Part shown: piece by piece, positions 35,680 to 46,899 of the stretch
How positions within the stretch are numbered: the first letter of the stretch is position 1
Layout of the letters: every line of letters begins with the position of its first letter
Source: Calendula officinalis
Lineage: Eukaryota; Streptophyta; Magnoliopsida; Asterales; Asteraceae
Assembly (NCBI GenBank): GCA_963853835.1
Contig: OY970825.1
Location: forward strand, 81,367,942-81,431,941
DNA: 64,000 nt
Direction of reading: 5' to 3'
Position numbers and translations under genes: made by a program
Notes under the pieces: model-generated
Database searches by the model: none
The model's input: the letters and a program-made list of their open reading frames with translations, nothing else
What the model was told of the DNA's origin: nothing

Positions 35680-36873
35680 ATGATGTGGGAGGGTGGATCA
35701 TCGACGACGATGGCGGCGGAAGACGGAGGCGGTAGTGGCGGAGCGAGAAGGAAACCGTCGTGGAGAGAGAGGGAAAATAACCGGAGGAGAGAGAGGCGGA
35801 GGAGAGCCATTGCTGCGAATATATATAATGGATTGAGAGCACAGGGGAACTACGATTTGCCCAAACATTGTGATAACAATGAGGTTTTGAAAGCTCTCTG
35901 TAAAGAAGCTGGTTGGGTTGTTCTTCCTGATGGCACCACCTTTCGCAAGGTAATCATGATCCAAACTTAATTAGCGTTTATAATTCAGTATAATCCTCAT
36001 TCGATTGATGAATTTGTTATCCTTGATCTGCATTTACGGATATTGGTTGGATCTAGGGCTTTTATGATCTGCGATATCTCCATTTTCAGTAAATTTTCTT
36101 ATTGTATCGATGATTTTGGAGTTTCAAACAGTGGATCTAGTATATGATTCACTCTAATTTGCTCCCACTGTTAACTTGAATTTACTTTTTGTTAACAAAT
36201 TATGTATTATAACTATCGATCTAAAATTCTGAATCCACAGGGATGCAAGCCACCACCGTCAATTGAAATCGGAAACATATCAACCAACACAACACCATGT
36301 TCTTCCCGAAAACCGAGTCCACCATCTTCATCGATTCCGAGCCCATCAAACAACCGATTCACCTTCTTTCATGATTCGATTCCATCTTCACTCCCTCCAA
36401 TCCGGATATCAAACAGTGCCCCTGTAACCCCACCTTTATCATCCCCAACTTCAAGGCCTCCAACAACCAACAATCTAATTTGGGAATCTTTAACCAACCA
36501 AACAATGTCCTCTTTCAACTTGCCAAATTTCACAATTTCCTGTTCTGCCCCTACAAGCCCGACAAGATACCAACGGTTTAAACCCGTGCCTATACCGGAA
36601 TGTGATGAGTCCGGTTGTTCCACGATTGAGTCGTGTCAATGGGTGCGGTTTGAGAACCGTGAGCCGATGGTTATGAGCCCTAATTCACCGACTTTTCACC
36701 TTGTGAAACAAATGGTTCAAGAAAATGGTGTTAAGGATTTATGTTTGGATAAAGGGAAAGGGGTGGAATTAGGGTTTGAAAATGGTGGATTGAAGGCTTG
36801 GGAAGGCGAGAAGATTCATGATATGGGATTTGATGATCTTGAGCTTACTCTTGGAAGTGGTAATGCTAAATGA
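35680..36873 (+). CDS. BES1/BZR1-family brassinosteroid transcription factor
   Basis: Two exons, 35680-35949 and 36241-36873, join in phase 0 through a GT-AG intron and give 300 residues. After a Gly/Ala-rich start comes the atypical bHLH-like DNA-binding domain (KPSWRERENNRRRERRRRAI ... LPKHCDNNEVLKALCKEAGW, residues 25-79). Exon 2 is Ser/Thr/Pro-rich with many SxxxS/T spacings suited to GSK3 (BIN2) phosphorylation, and includes RISNSAPVTPP, which resembles the 14-3-3 site. The C-terminus ends with an EAR repression motif LELTL (290-294). The intron position after FRK is conserved in the family. Proteins of this family bind E-boxes (CANNTG) and CGTG(T/C)G elements to control brassinosteroid genes. 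I start at the first ATG of an ATGATG pair; an upstream in-frame ATG at 35656 is less likely. Confidence 0.93.
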
Positions 36874-37813
36874 TGATGATGATGATGATGATGGTGTTCT
36901 TGAAGATTTAGAGATTTAGAGGGTAGTGTATCAACTAATTTATTCATGATTTATGTTAAATGAATGGAGATTTGGAATTATGTTATGCTTTTGATATTTG
37001 TTGCATCATTTTTAGATATGGTTTCTATTTATACTCTTTCTTGGCGTTGTCGAAAAGTTTTGATCGTTTCAACAGACGATTCAAAATATAGATGATGTTT
37101 TTGTCAATTTTGGCGATTGACATGTGTTTTGTAGCTTCATGAAGTAAGTCAATTTTGTTCATACTTTTTAGTCCTACTTATATAACTTTTTAGTTCATAC
37201 TTTTTAGTCCTACTTATATAACTTATTTATTTCTAAAATTGACAACTCTAATTCACTAATTTTCTTTACTCATATTATTCATTGATTTTGACATTTGTCT
37301 TAATCTAGTAAGTAGGCCTAAATAATAAGAAACAATACCATTCTCATTTTAAAAAGGTATTTGAAAAAATATTTATGTTATGTGATATTTATAGCTGAAT
37401 CAACTTATGGGTTTTTGCCAGTGGTGCATTAGTTTGGGCAAAATAAAATTTGAATGGTATCATTGCTAAATTCTTAGTATTGTATTTTTTTCTACTAAAA
37501 TTTTCTATTAATATAAATGTTTAAAGTAAGGGTTAGATTAGAAAAATAAATTAATAAATTTTACATGTTAATCATTTTGTTGATAAAAAAATAAAGTAAG
37601 AAAATATAATAAAATTAAAACAAATTTCTATTTGATTGCTAGATATAAATTTGAGAAAACCCAATAATTAGGGGATCAAGTCAAAAGATGATTTTGTATG
37701 AAAAGAGACAAAAGGGAGAGTCATGTTCCCCATAATTAAGACATAATCTGGAAATCACATGAAAGACTAATCAATCAAACCATGAGACTGGTTAAAAAAT
37801 AATTCTTTTAATC
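36874..37813. other. 3' side of the BES1-like gene and AT-rich spacer
   Basis: A TGATGATGATG run follows the stop codon (36871-36892). No other gene or repeat border was recognised. Confidence 0.4.
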
Positions 37814-38245
37814 TAAGAGCATCTCCAATAGTAAGTTTTTCAAAAATTTATTAATTTTAAAAAAAGTTTTTCAATAATTTATTACCATTGGAATAATAAG
37901 TTTTTTTAAAAGTTTATTTAAAAAAAAAATTTCTACTAAGAGGAGTGCCAACGGCACGTCCTCACTCACGTCACCAACCCATCCTTGCACGTCCTTGCTC
38001 GATGCCTTTGGCACCAACCAATCCTCGCGCGCGTCAGTAGAAAGCCGTCCTTGTGAGGACGGGTTTAATATTCCGTCGTGGGGGACTGTGTGGGGGGGGG
38101 GGGGTTTGGGGGTAATATTTTATTATTCTTTTTTAGGGGAATGGGTTAGTGATGGGTTAGTGATGTGTTCCTGTTGGCACGACCGTGTCAGTAGTGTGTC
38201 AGTAAGGATGTGTTTAGTGATGGGTTTAGTGACGCGTCACGGTAA

Positions 38246-39225
38246 GGGGTTGTTTGGGAAAGCTTATCTAAAATAGCTTAAGCTTATTAGCTTATGAGCT
38301 AATTTAGTGGTCATCCTCTCTTGTCTCTGCCCGATGTGTGGTGAGACGGATGAGTCTATCGATCATCCTTTTGTCACGTGCTCGGTGGCTAGGTCGATAA
38401 TCAGAGAGATTGGGGATTGGTGGAACATCCCGTATTCCGATCTCTCCAATATTTTATAATTGTTCAGTTGGGGTCGTATTGCTAATTTATCAGGAGATAG
38501 CCTTAAAGCTTTTACCGGTATGATTTATACTTATCTTTGGTGCTTATGGAAGGAAAGGAATAACAAGGTTTTCCGGAATACCTCGTCTAGTTCATTGATG
38601 ATGGGGAGTATTTTGAGTAATGTCCAGGTTAGCTCCTTCTTTTGGATTAAAAACAGAGCCACGGGAAAGTTGAATGCGGACAATTGGGGAGCTTGGCTCA
38701 GTGATCCTATGGTGTGCTTTTGAGATGGTTGTTTGGGAGTTTGTAGTCTCTGTTGTTTAGTTCTTGGTGTTGTTTGTTTACTTGTTTTGTTTATCTTCCT
38801 TTCCGGTTTGTACTTGTGGTGCTAGCCCCTTGCTAGCTTTTTATGGTAGTTTTTTGGGGTTTCGGGTCGGGGGTGATGACTTTGCCGAAGCTCCTGCCTG
38901 TTGCATTTGCTTGCTTTTCAATTTTTTTTTTTAAATAAGTGTTTGTTTTAGCTTATCTAAGGATATTGTGAAATTACCGAAAAATGTTTAATGAATAGAA
39001 AGGTTCGGAGGGAAACAAAAAATGAACAAAATTAGGTGGGGATAAAAATGTAAAACCATTGATTTTCTTAAATAAGCCTTAATAATCCCCAACAAAAGAA
39101 CTTTTTTAAGAGGCCTTAAATAAGCTAATAAGCATAATCTTATAAGCTTATACAAACACTTAATGTGGCTTATTAAGCTTAAATAAGCTAATAAGCCACT
39201 TTGATAAGCTTTCCCAAACATCCCC
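38246..39225. mobile_element. Harbinger-type MITE (GGGGTTGTTTGGGAAAGCTT) split by a LINE
   Basis: Left end GGGGTTGTTTGGGAAAGCTT and right end AAGCTTTCCCAAACATCCCC are inverted repeats with TAA duplications (38243-38245, 39226-39228). Sub-terminal ATAAGCTTATTAGCTTA words recur at both sides. Confidence 0.85.
38316..38940 (+). mobile_element. LINE (L1-type) 3' fragment
   Basis: A 5'-truncated non-LTR element. Frame 38460-38723 reads FSWGRIANLSGDSLKAF...YLWCLWKERNNKVF...WGAWLSDPMVCF, the C-terminal end of plant LINE ORF2. A 3' UTR with GGTGCTAGCCCCTTGCTAGC and a T/A-rich tail follows. The same 3' UTR words occur at 63570-64000. Confidence 0.75.
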
Positions 39226-39587
39226 TAAGCTTTTAATCTACTTTCAATGTTTGTATCTTTTAGTCCCTTATTTTTAATAACTTTTCATGTTAAACCTTAC
39301 ATATATTATATATAAATTATTTATTATGTTTTTATTATTTAACAAATAAATTATATAATATTAATGTCAATTATTATAATATTTTTGTAAGATGTTAAAA
39401 GATTGTCAAATTATATATAGGGGGTATTTATAAAATATATGCAAATAGATAATGGTAAATTAAAAATATTGTAAAGGAAAAGCTTTCGAAAAGGTTAACC
39501 ATTGGAGATGTTATTTAAGAATAGCTTATTGATTAGTGAAATGTTTATGTGACAAAAGTAATAAGCTAACCATTGGGGATGCTCTAA

Positions 39588-40344
39588 GCAAAAGCTTCTC
39601 AACCACACCATCGGCTACATTTCTTTAACGATTAGATAGTATACATTTCTCAAACATATCTCATTATTTATCTCAACCCCACCTCTATTTTTTTATAAAT
39701 TCCAACAACAAGTCTTGAACCCAAGATATTAAAAGCAAACAACCAAGACTATCCTTGGTGACCAATTATTTATAACATCTGCTACATAATTAATCAAGTT
39801 AATGGTCGGAGATGAGTAGGTTTAATATTAATCAATGTATTTGGGTTGGGTGGTTGTAACAAAATGAAGATTGCTTTTATCGTAGGAGCTAATACCAATT
39901 TTCATTAATAAAATATAATTACAATAAGGGAAATTGACGAATACGTTTACAAAAGATTGAAACAAATAAAATAGAACAAACAAGAACAAGGTTTTGGGTT
40001 AGTCTCGTGAAATTCACGATCCCCTTAAAATAGATTCGTTGTCTATTTTCCAGGGTAAAACAACCGAGTAGTTTTACACTACCGAATATAATCCAAGCCA
40101 GAACACTAACCAAAGTTAAGAGTGTTTTCACAAGAGAGAAGCTGTGATCTTTAGAAGTAGGTGTCAAAGGTGTATTCGTTGTGTGTACAAATGAGACTCA
40201 GGGTCTCTATTTGTATGGTAGAATGCCAAGTAATGTTTAATCAAAACATTAAGTTCATTCAATACTATTAAACAAGAAATCAAAACAGCAAACTGCATTT
40301 ACGGCACCATTTTCGTAACAGCTCAGTCCTTCTGGTCAGTCCAG
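39588..40344. other. Intergenic DNA with an LTR-like block
   Basis: Positions 39920-40230 read on the minus strand like a Copia-type LTR leader (CACAGCTTCTCTCTTGTGAA, then GGGGATCGTGAATTTCACG). No paired LTR or TSD was found, so this is only a suggestion. The rest is AT-rich. Confidence 0.3.
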
Positions 40345-40448
40345 GAGGTCAGTACGAGAACTCAGCGCAGGAGGTCAGTACGAGAACTCAGCACAGGAGG
40401 TCAGTACGAGAACTCAGCGCAGGAGGTCAGTATTGGAAGTCAGCACAT
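40345..40448. repeat. 26-bp minisatellite, four copies
   Basis: Units start at 40345, 40371, 40397 and 40423 with consensus GAGGTCAGTACGAGAACTCA plus GCGCAG. Looser CAGCTCAGTA words continue to 40500. Confidence 0.85.
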
Positions 40449-40777
40449 CAGCTCAGTACTGCAGTCTGCGCAGCAGGCCAGTACTGCAGCTCAGTATGAG
40501 ACTGCAGGCAGCGCAACAACTCAGGTGCTGTTTGTTTTTTCAGAGCAAAACGATCTGCTGTCTGCGGACCACATCTGCCAACTGCTGCAGCTTCTAAGGC
40601 GGACCAAAGATCTGCAGTCTGCAGAAAAACTGTTGTTTGTTTTTTTAACGTCTGCAGTCTGCTGAAATAAATTAAAACTAATTCATACAACATTGAAATA
40701 ATTCATACAACAACAATTTTAACATTGTCTTACAACACTGAAATAATTCATTCAGTAACATTTTAAATTAAAAAAAT

Positions 40778-41947
40778 TCATTCCATATTTTGTATCAGCT
40801 GCTCGGCAATTGCATCCCGCAACTGGGTCATATACTCACGATCCGCTGCAGTACCATGTGTTGGGACCTCATCTTCATTATCATTTACGGGCACACTGTT
40901 ATTTCGAACCGGTACATTGGGTTCATCATATCGTGCAAAGTACTCATCGCTCAGTCCCTCTTTCCTTATAAAATTATGAAGCGCAAAACATGAAATGGCA
41001 ATGTTTCTTTGTGTAACCAACGGAAATGGTGGCATCCTCTTCAATATATGGAATCGTGCTTTCAAGACACCAAAAGAACGCTCAATGACATTCCGAAGTT
41101 TTGCATGTGCATGGTTAAATTTTTCTTTATTGGTTAACGCACGTCTTTGTCGAAAATCTCCAAGCCAATACCTCACATTACGATACGGGGCCATAAATCC
41201 TCGAATATGAGCATAGGCGGCATCACAAAGATAATATTTATCTGGTGGTGGAACTGGGAATGCTGCATGTTGATTTGTTAGTGCTTCTGATAATATTCTA
41301 GAATCATGTGCTATCCCTTCCCAACCGGCCACAACAAACGTAAAAATCATGTTGAAGTCACAAATTGCCAATACATTTTGGTAACAATCGCCTTTTCCCC
41401 TACCTCTATATAAATATTGTTCCTTTGCAGGGACGATGGCATGTATCAAAGTACCATCAAGTGCACCAACCGCTCCTTTGAAAACCCTTCGTAGCCTCCT
41501 ATTATGTCCCGGAATGTTTGGATTCAGATTAAATGTAGTTGGTACTATAATGTCTTTTGCGAAAAGCATCATTTTTCCCAACACTTCATAAAATTTTTTA
41601 TGAATTGTTTGCTTTGAGTGTTGAAATCTCCGCTTGATAATCACGTAACGTTAATTATGACCAATCATCATAAAAAACATAGCCATCTTTTCCTCGACCG
41701 ATACATGTTTGCTATCATTTAAAGAGTAATTTACTCTAAAATGACAACATAATCGAACAAAGGAATCACGAGACATGCGTAGTAATTCAGGGCATTGATT
41801 TGGATTGCGTTCCAATAACTCTAACGTGTATCCATGTCCTGTTAGTTGTGAATCACAATCCCGCAAACGTTTAACACCTCTCTTCCAAAAAAAACGAACA
41901 TACAAGTACATTAGAACTACAAGAAGTATCTTTTGGTTGTGATCCAT
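40778..41947 (-). pseudogene. PIF/Harbinger nuclease with one premature stop
   Basis: The frame opens at ATG 41947 (MDHNQKILL) and continues past a TAA at 41648-41650 to the normal end at 40778 without a frame change. The stop falls in MIGHN*RYVIIKRRFQHS, where a Gln codon (CAA) would read through, so a single C-to-T change is a simple explanation. Downstream the DDE core is complete: D in GALDGTLIHA, D in GIAHDSRIL and E in RNVIERSFGVLKARF. The full product would be about 389 residues, typical of ALP1/HARBI1-like proteins. It is of a different lineage from the transposase at 33328-34626. Confidence 0.85.
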
Positions 41948-42262
41948 TAATAACCTGTGATAACAATACATACAAAAGTTAAACCAAATTAAAATAAAAC
42001 AACTCACACAAAAGTTAAACCAAATTTAAATAAACCAAATTCATACAAAAGTTACACCAAAAGTTACACCAAAAACATTCAACATAAGCAAAATAATCAA
42101 ATAGTTCATTCAAAAGTTCCACACTTGACAAGTCCAAAAGCATTCAACATAAGCAAAATAATCAAAAGTTCATTCAAAAGTTCACTACTTGATAAGTCCT
42201 AAACTTGTAACAGTCATCTTTAGCCATCCTTTTAACACTTCTGGATTATCTGGCATTAAGAT

Positions 42263-43136
42263 CTATGACTCTTTCATACCCGGGGACACTCCAAAAATGT
42301 TATAAGCAGCTAAGGACAAAGGATCAAGCGGGTCTAACGCAGCCATCTCTAACTTTTTAACACATTCTTCATGTGTTGGCCCTTTAGTCAAATGTTGTAG
42401 AGCTTTTTTCATTTCTAGTGCTAACTCATCACTAGTGATATAGGACCTATGAGGTGGATCATGTGAGGCAGTGGTGGGTTTAGCCTTTTTGTTGGGCCTA
42501 TCAACAGAAGGTGGCTCAGGAAAAGGCTCACTACTATTATGGGAAATGCCATCATCATCATCAATGGCAATAGGAGGGGTACCCGTAAGTTGTAGTGGTC
42601 GGGCCTGACAAGTAGATGATCCAACCCCCGATGTTGTTTGGGATGACGTCCACCTTAAATTACCAGTGGCACTATTTCCATCAAATAGAATTGCACAAAG
42701 TTTGGGAAAAGGTAATGGGGAAGTTTTCAATGAACCGGCCTTCGGATGTCCCTAAACCCAATGTAAAAAAAAAACTAGTATAAGTATATAAACTAGTATA
42801 AGTATATATTCATATAATAATAATAAATACCTTTTTAAATTCATCCCACTCCTCCGGTGTTAAGTTAAAAGTGTTCGTTTGAGGATTGTAAATATTGCCG
42901 GTTTTGTTTTTCAAGTATACCCATCCCGTGTATTTAGCTTTAAGATTGTCATAGGAGTTTCTAATTTGTTTTTGAGTCAAATCCTTGCCAAAGTTTTCCT
43001 TAAGAACTCTTCCTATCTTGATCCATGACTCTTTTTGCAAACTCAAACCTTTTCTACCCACATTCTTTACTTCTTCAATGCAAGTTTCCAATAAGCATTT
43101 ATGTTGCTCACAAGACCAAACAAGTTTTTCTCCCAT
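42263..43136 (-). CDS. Myb/SANT-like DNA-binding protein of the Harbinger element
   Basis: Exons 42831-43136 and 42263-42751 join in phase 0 (GT-AG) to give 264 residues. The N-terminal half is a trihelix Myb/SANT-like domain (VWSCEQHKCLLETCIEEV ... GRVLKENFGKDLTQKQIRNSYDNLKAKYTGW ... EWDEFKK), as in L10-interacting MYB-domain proteins. An acidic, Pro-rich linker and a C-terminal helical segment (LALEMKKALQHL) follow. In PIF/Harbinger elements this second protein binds the transposase and directs it to element ends. No lesion is seen, although the neighbouring nuclease gene has a stop. A longer N-terminus from an upstream in-frame codon is possible. Confidence 0.82.
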
Positions 43137-43740
43137 TTCTAAAAAGCAAATAACAATACAACATAAACATCTAATTTGACACAAACAATCTGCATGAAAA
43201 AAAAAACTTTCACATAAACATCTAAGTTCAAAACATGTCCAATTTGATTCCTAATTACATGGTTTACAGCAATGTTATTGCTCCAAAATTACACTCACCA
43301 GTAATAATCACTTCAACAAATCACACGCACATAAACATCTAATTTCATCCCATTTATGCATGAAACAAATTAATAGATTAAAAACTTTCTGCATAACAAT
43401 ATCTAACAGATTTAACACACAAATATTTTACACGAAAAACACAAACTTTCTACATAATTTCATAATATAAGATATTACAAATCTTATTTCATAAAAACTG
43501 AACCGAATCTGCATAGTATAACGATCTATGACTGAGGAAGGAAGGAGAGAAACATACCAGAGATGGGTTGGCGGCTTCGTCGGTGACTGAGGAGGGTTCG
43601 ATACAGGCGGCGATCTGTGAGGAGGACCGAAGACGGCGACAAATAGTGAGGAGGAAATGGCGACGGCAACCGTTGAGGTGGAGAAATCGACGGCGCCGGC
43701 GGCGACTGGTGAGGGGTGAAGTCGGAGATGCATTCGTGTC

Positions 43741-44339
43741 CGCAGGTCGCCCGGGCGTACATGAACCCATGTATAACGATTTTAATCTTCCATCATACTT
43801 CCAACCTTATAAACCAACCAATGGTTTGATCTTCTTCCAATGTGGGATACTCTCCCAACTCAAGATTTCTTGTTTCAAACACCCTACTTTGAGAGTCGAT
43901 ATCTCATTCACCACAACTCTACTTTGGACATGCTATATACCGTTGCGTAGCTCTCACAAAGGAGAACACAAAGCTACCAACCAATATCTATATATAACAA
44001 ATATATATAAAATTATATAGGTCCAAAGTTGGTGAAAAATTATTTTTATCACAACTTTTTCCAACATTATCCGCCACATTTTTACTTTTAGCATCCATTT
44101 TTGGCCTATAGCCAAGACACCGACCTAGGTCATTGCCTAGGTAAATAAATGTAGATCGCCTAAGTAAATAAATGTAGATCGTAAACTAGTAATGGTTAAG
44201 CCGCGTTTGATCCACAAAGAACATTTGGTTATTTGTAGCTTCGTGTTCATCACAATTTAATTATTGAGATTAATAACTAATTAAAAATGTATATGCATTA
44301 AGTTAAAGAAATTCTAATAAAAAAAAAGTAAGACCGGCG
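43741..44339. other. Intergenic DNA with a TRIM-like LTR fragment
   Basis: On the minus strand, 43780-44030 contains TATCCCACATTGGAAGAAG and GGTTTATAAGG, the spacing seen in plant TRIM LTRs (CCCACATTGG then TATAAGG). It begins TGTATAACG on the plus strand. No TSD was established. Confidence 0.35.
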
Positions 44340-45790
44340 CCAACGGTAGGCTTCGGCTGGACAACCGACACCGTCGCCCATTGGCACGGCTCATTGGCCC
44401 GATGTCATCGTCTAAACACGGCGGTTCAAGGAAGAGCGGAGGAGGCGGTAAAAGGCGGGGCCCGCAACATTTTTTATTAATTTTCAAAATTCAAATGGTA
44501 ATATTACCCTTTTTTCTTCTTTTTTTTCCAAATATTTTAATTTTTATAAATACCCAACACAAACACAATACTTTCACAACACAATTTATCTGTTCTTCCA
44601 CACTATTGCATTTATAAAATGGATGACGGTTCTAATTACGATCTCGATTTGGAAGTTATCGTTGAGCTAACCAGTTGTTTTAACACTGAGGAAATGGTCA
44701 ACATTGTGAATTCTCTTGACACAGATACATACGATGATTTGGAAGATATCGCCCCGATACCGAGACCTCCGAGAAGATACTTACCTCAAGATCGAGAAGG
44801 TGCTGGCGAACATTTGTACTAAGACTACCTTGCCGAAAATCCAACGTTCCAGGTGGATTATTTTAGGAGCCGCTTTCTAATGAGCCGGCCGTTTTTCCTT
44901 AGTATATGTGACGATATAAATTCTTACTCTGAAAATCATGTACCTGAATATTGTATGTATTTGATCAACGTAACGACGCTACCGGAAAATTGGGTTCTAA
45001 TATTATCCAAAAATGTACTTCCTTCGTACGACAATTGACTTATGGTTGGGTCGCTGATGCGTTTGATGAATACTTACTCATGGCTACATGATGTGCAACG
45101 CTTACACCAACGTTATGTCGAGCTACATGGTTTTCCCAGTATGCTCGGCAACATCAATTGTATGCATTGCCTTTGAGGAATTGCCCGGTGGCATGGAAAG
45201 GCCAAAACAAACGAGGTGATCAAGGGTGTCCAACGATCATGCTAAAAGCGATTGCGTCTTACGATTTGTGGATTTGGCACGCTTACTTTTGCCTGGTTGG
45301 TTCGACCAATGACATTAATGTCCTTAATGCATCAGATTTATCTAACAACTTACCACAAGACAGAGTTCCTAATGTTGCTTTTACCATTGCCGGGCAAGAA
45401 TTCACTAAAGAATACTACCTCGGTGACGAGATTTATCCGCAATGGTCAACGATTGTGAAAATTTTTTAAGTATCCGCTATCGGAACAACAAATATGGTTC
45501 AAGAGACATCAAGAAGCCGCTAGAAAAGATGTTGAATGAAAATTTTGTGTTTTGCAAGGGCGTTGGCAAATTATAAAAAACTCGACAAAACCATATAGCG
45601 TCAATAAAATTTGTCGAATCATGTATTGTTGTCTAATTTTACACAGCATGATAATCGAGGAGAACATGTGGCCCCTTGAGGAGGCGTATATGGACAATCC
45701 GGAAAACACACCACAACGCTCGTGGAATGAGAGAGTTAGAATACACACACGTATGGACAAGGAATTATGAGATCGAGAGATATATCATAA
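44340..45790 (+). pseudogene. Decayed Harbinger transposase copy
   Basis: Fragments in several frames collinear with the 33328-34626 family are recognisable: MDDGSNYDLDLEV at 44619, RPPRRYLPQDREGAGEH, DYLAENPTF, RSRFLMSRPFFLSI, then GNINCMHCL-like, NDINVLNASDLSNNL and QGRWQIIKNSTKPYSVNKI to 45770. Frameshifts and stops interrupt it (for instance TAA at 44821 and a shift near 45170). The upstream GC-rich piece (44335-44460) is probably the element end. It is inactive. Confidence 0.82.
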
Positions 45791-46311
45791 ACTATAAAAT
45801 GCACTAGTATACCACATTTCCCAACTCCCGTCAAATTTCCGTCAATGTTAATTATTGTTTTTTAATTAATGTAATGTCTTTAGTTATAGTATGTTTTAAT
45901 CAAAAATAGAGAAACAAATTGAGGAGCCCAAAAAAGTGAAGAGAGGTAGTGTTCTTGTCAAAAATATGTAAATTGAATATCCATTGGTGTATATGATGAT
46001 TTAGCAAATATGATAATGTTAGTTATGTAACTGTTGAAGTTGGTCTAATTAACTTTCATGAAAGAAAAGTAACTAATCTATCAACTTCAATATAACTATC
46101 AAAACGAGGAAAATTGGCAATGATGATCTATGGGCTATGGCCTTTTAATTTTTTATAAACAATACTAATGTCTAATGGGCTATGCGCCTATGCCTTTTAA
46201 TTTCTTTGTAAGTATTTAATAACCGGCCCATCCAGTTTCTTTATAGATATGGTTTTGTGGGGAATTAACAACGATGATTAAACTTTGACTAATTTGAGTA
46301 TTATCTATGTA
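45791..46311. other. AT-rich spacer, no gene seen
   Basis: Nothing recognised beyond a duplicated GGGCTATGxxCCTTTTAATTT phrase near 46130 and 46180. Confidence 0.35.
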
Positions 46312-46888
46312 TACTTCTCCGTATCATAATAAAGTGATACACTTTTTATTACGGGTGTTTTATAATAAATGATACTCCCTCCGTCCCTAAATAAAGTTCT
46401 CATTTGTGTTGGGCACAACATTTTAGGAGATAGTTAGTGGTAGGGTATTTGGTATTACTTTTGATTAAAATATAAGGTTTGATTGGAGAGAGAAAGTGTT
46501 TTAAGAGATAGTTAGTGGTGAAAGTATTGATAATAATATTATTATATTAAGTGGGTCCCTTAAGTTTGAGAAATGAGAACTTTATTTAGGGACAAAACTT
46601 GAAGGTGAAATGAGAACTTTATTTAGGGACGGAGGGAGTACATTTTAAAAGTTAATTTATTTGGTAAAAATGTGAGGATCCTTCCTCAACTAACTACTTT
46701 AATAAAGTGAAATTACCATTATACCCTTACTTTTAATTTTAAAACTCATTAATATCACTTTATTAAAAAAAAGCGGGACCTAACTTCCACTAATTATCTA
46801 CTTTAATATTTTTTAACCATATTTTAACATTTTGCCTCAAAAACCGTGAAACGCCAAATGTATCACTTATTGTGATACAGAGGAAGTA
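46312..46888. mobile_element. Stowaway-like MITE (TACTTCTCCGTATCATAATAA) with an inserted MITE
   Basis: Ends TACTTCTCCGTATCA and TGATACAGAGGAAGTA are inverted repeats with TA borders. A second Stowaway occupies 46373-46640. The family recurs at 61085-61957. Confidence 0.75.
46373..46640. mobile_element. Stowaway MITE nested in another MITE
   Basis: TACTCCCTCCGTCCCTAAATAAAGTT and AACTTTATTTAGGGACGGAGGGAGTA form long inverted repeats with TA borders. Confidence 0.88.
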
Positions 46889-46899
46889 TTGTTTAAGGA

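Larger units (their letters stand above)
37817..39584. mobile_element. Tourist-like MITE enlarged by nested insertions
   Basis: Ends GAGCATCTCCAATAG and the complement of CCATTGGGGATGCTC are inverted repeats with TAA on both sides (37814-37816, 39585-39587). The same family stands alone at 18126-18646. The 37930-38240 part is GC-rich (GCCAACGGCACGTCC, GACGCGTCACGG) and may be another small element. Positions 38246-39225 are a further insertion. Confidence 0.78.
40525..43740 (-). mobile_element. Two-gene PIF/Harbinger transposon, right end not found
   Basis: The left end GGTGCTGTTTGTTTTTTCAG fits the PIF/Harbinger terminal pattern (GG...TGTTTG). Inside, both genes of an autonomous element lie in tandem on the minus strand: a Myb/SANT-like gene (42263-43136) and a DDE nuclease (40778-41947). 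A complement of the left end was not found up to 44000, so the right border is approximate and the element may be truncated. CTGCAG/TCTGCAGTCTGC words fill the left subterminal region. Confidence 0.7.

Noticed and set aside
39919..40230. Confirmed Copia LTR
   Set aside because: Composition is suggestive, but no second LTR, primer-binding site or target duplication was found, so it is only noted.
41645..41650. Two separate genes on either side of the stop
   Set aside because: Both parts are in the same frame and together form one ALP1/HARBI1-like nuclease; a GTG start for the second part is only apparent.
43428..43770. Arg/Pro/Ser-rich frames as a small protein gene
   Set aside because: They overlap in three frames across the 5' part of the Harbinger Myb-like gene and reflect GGCGAC composition.
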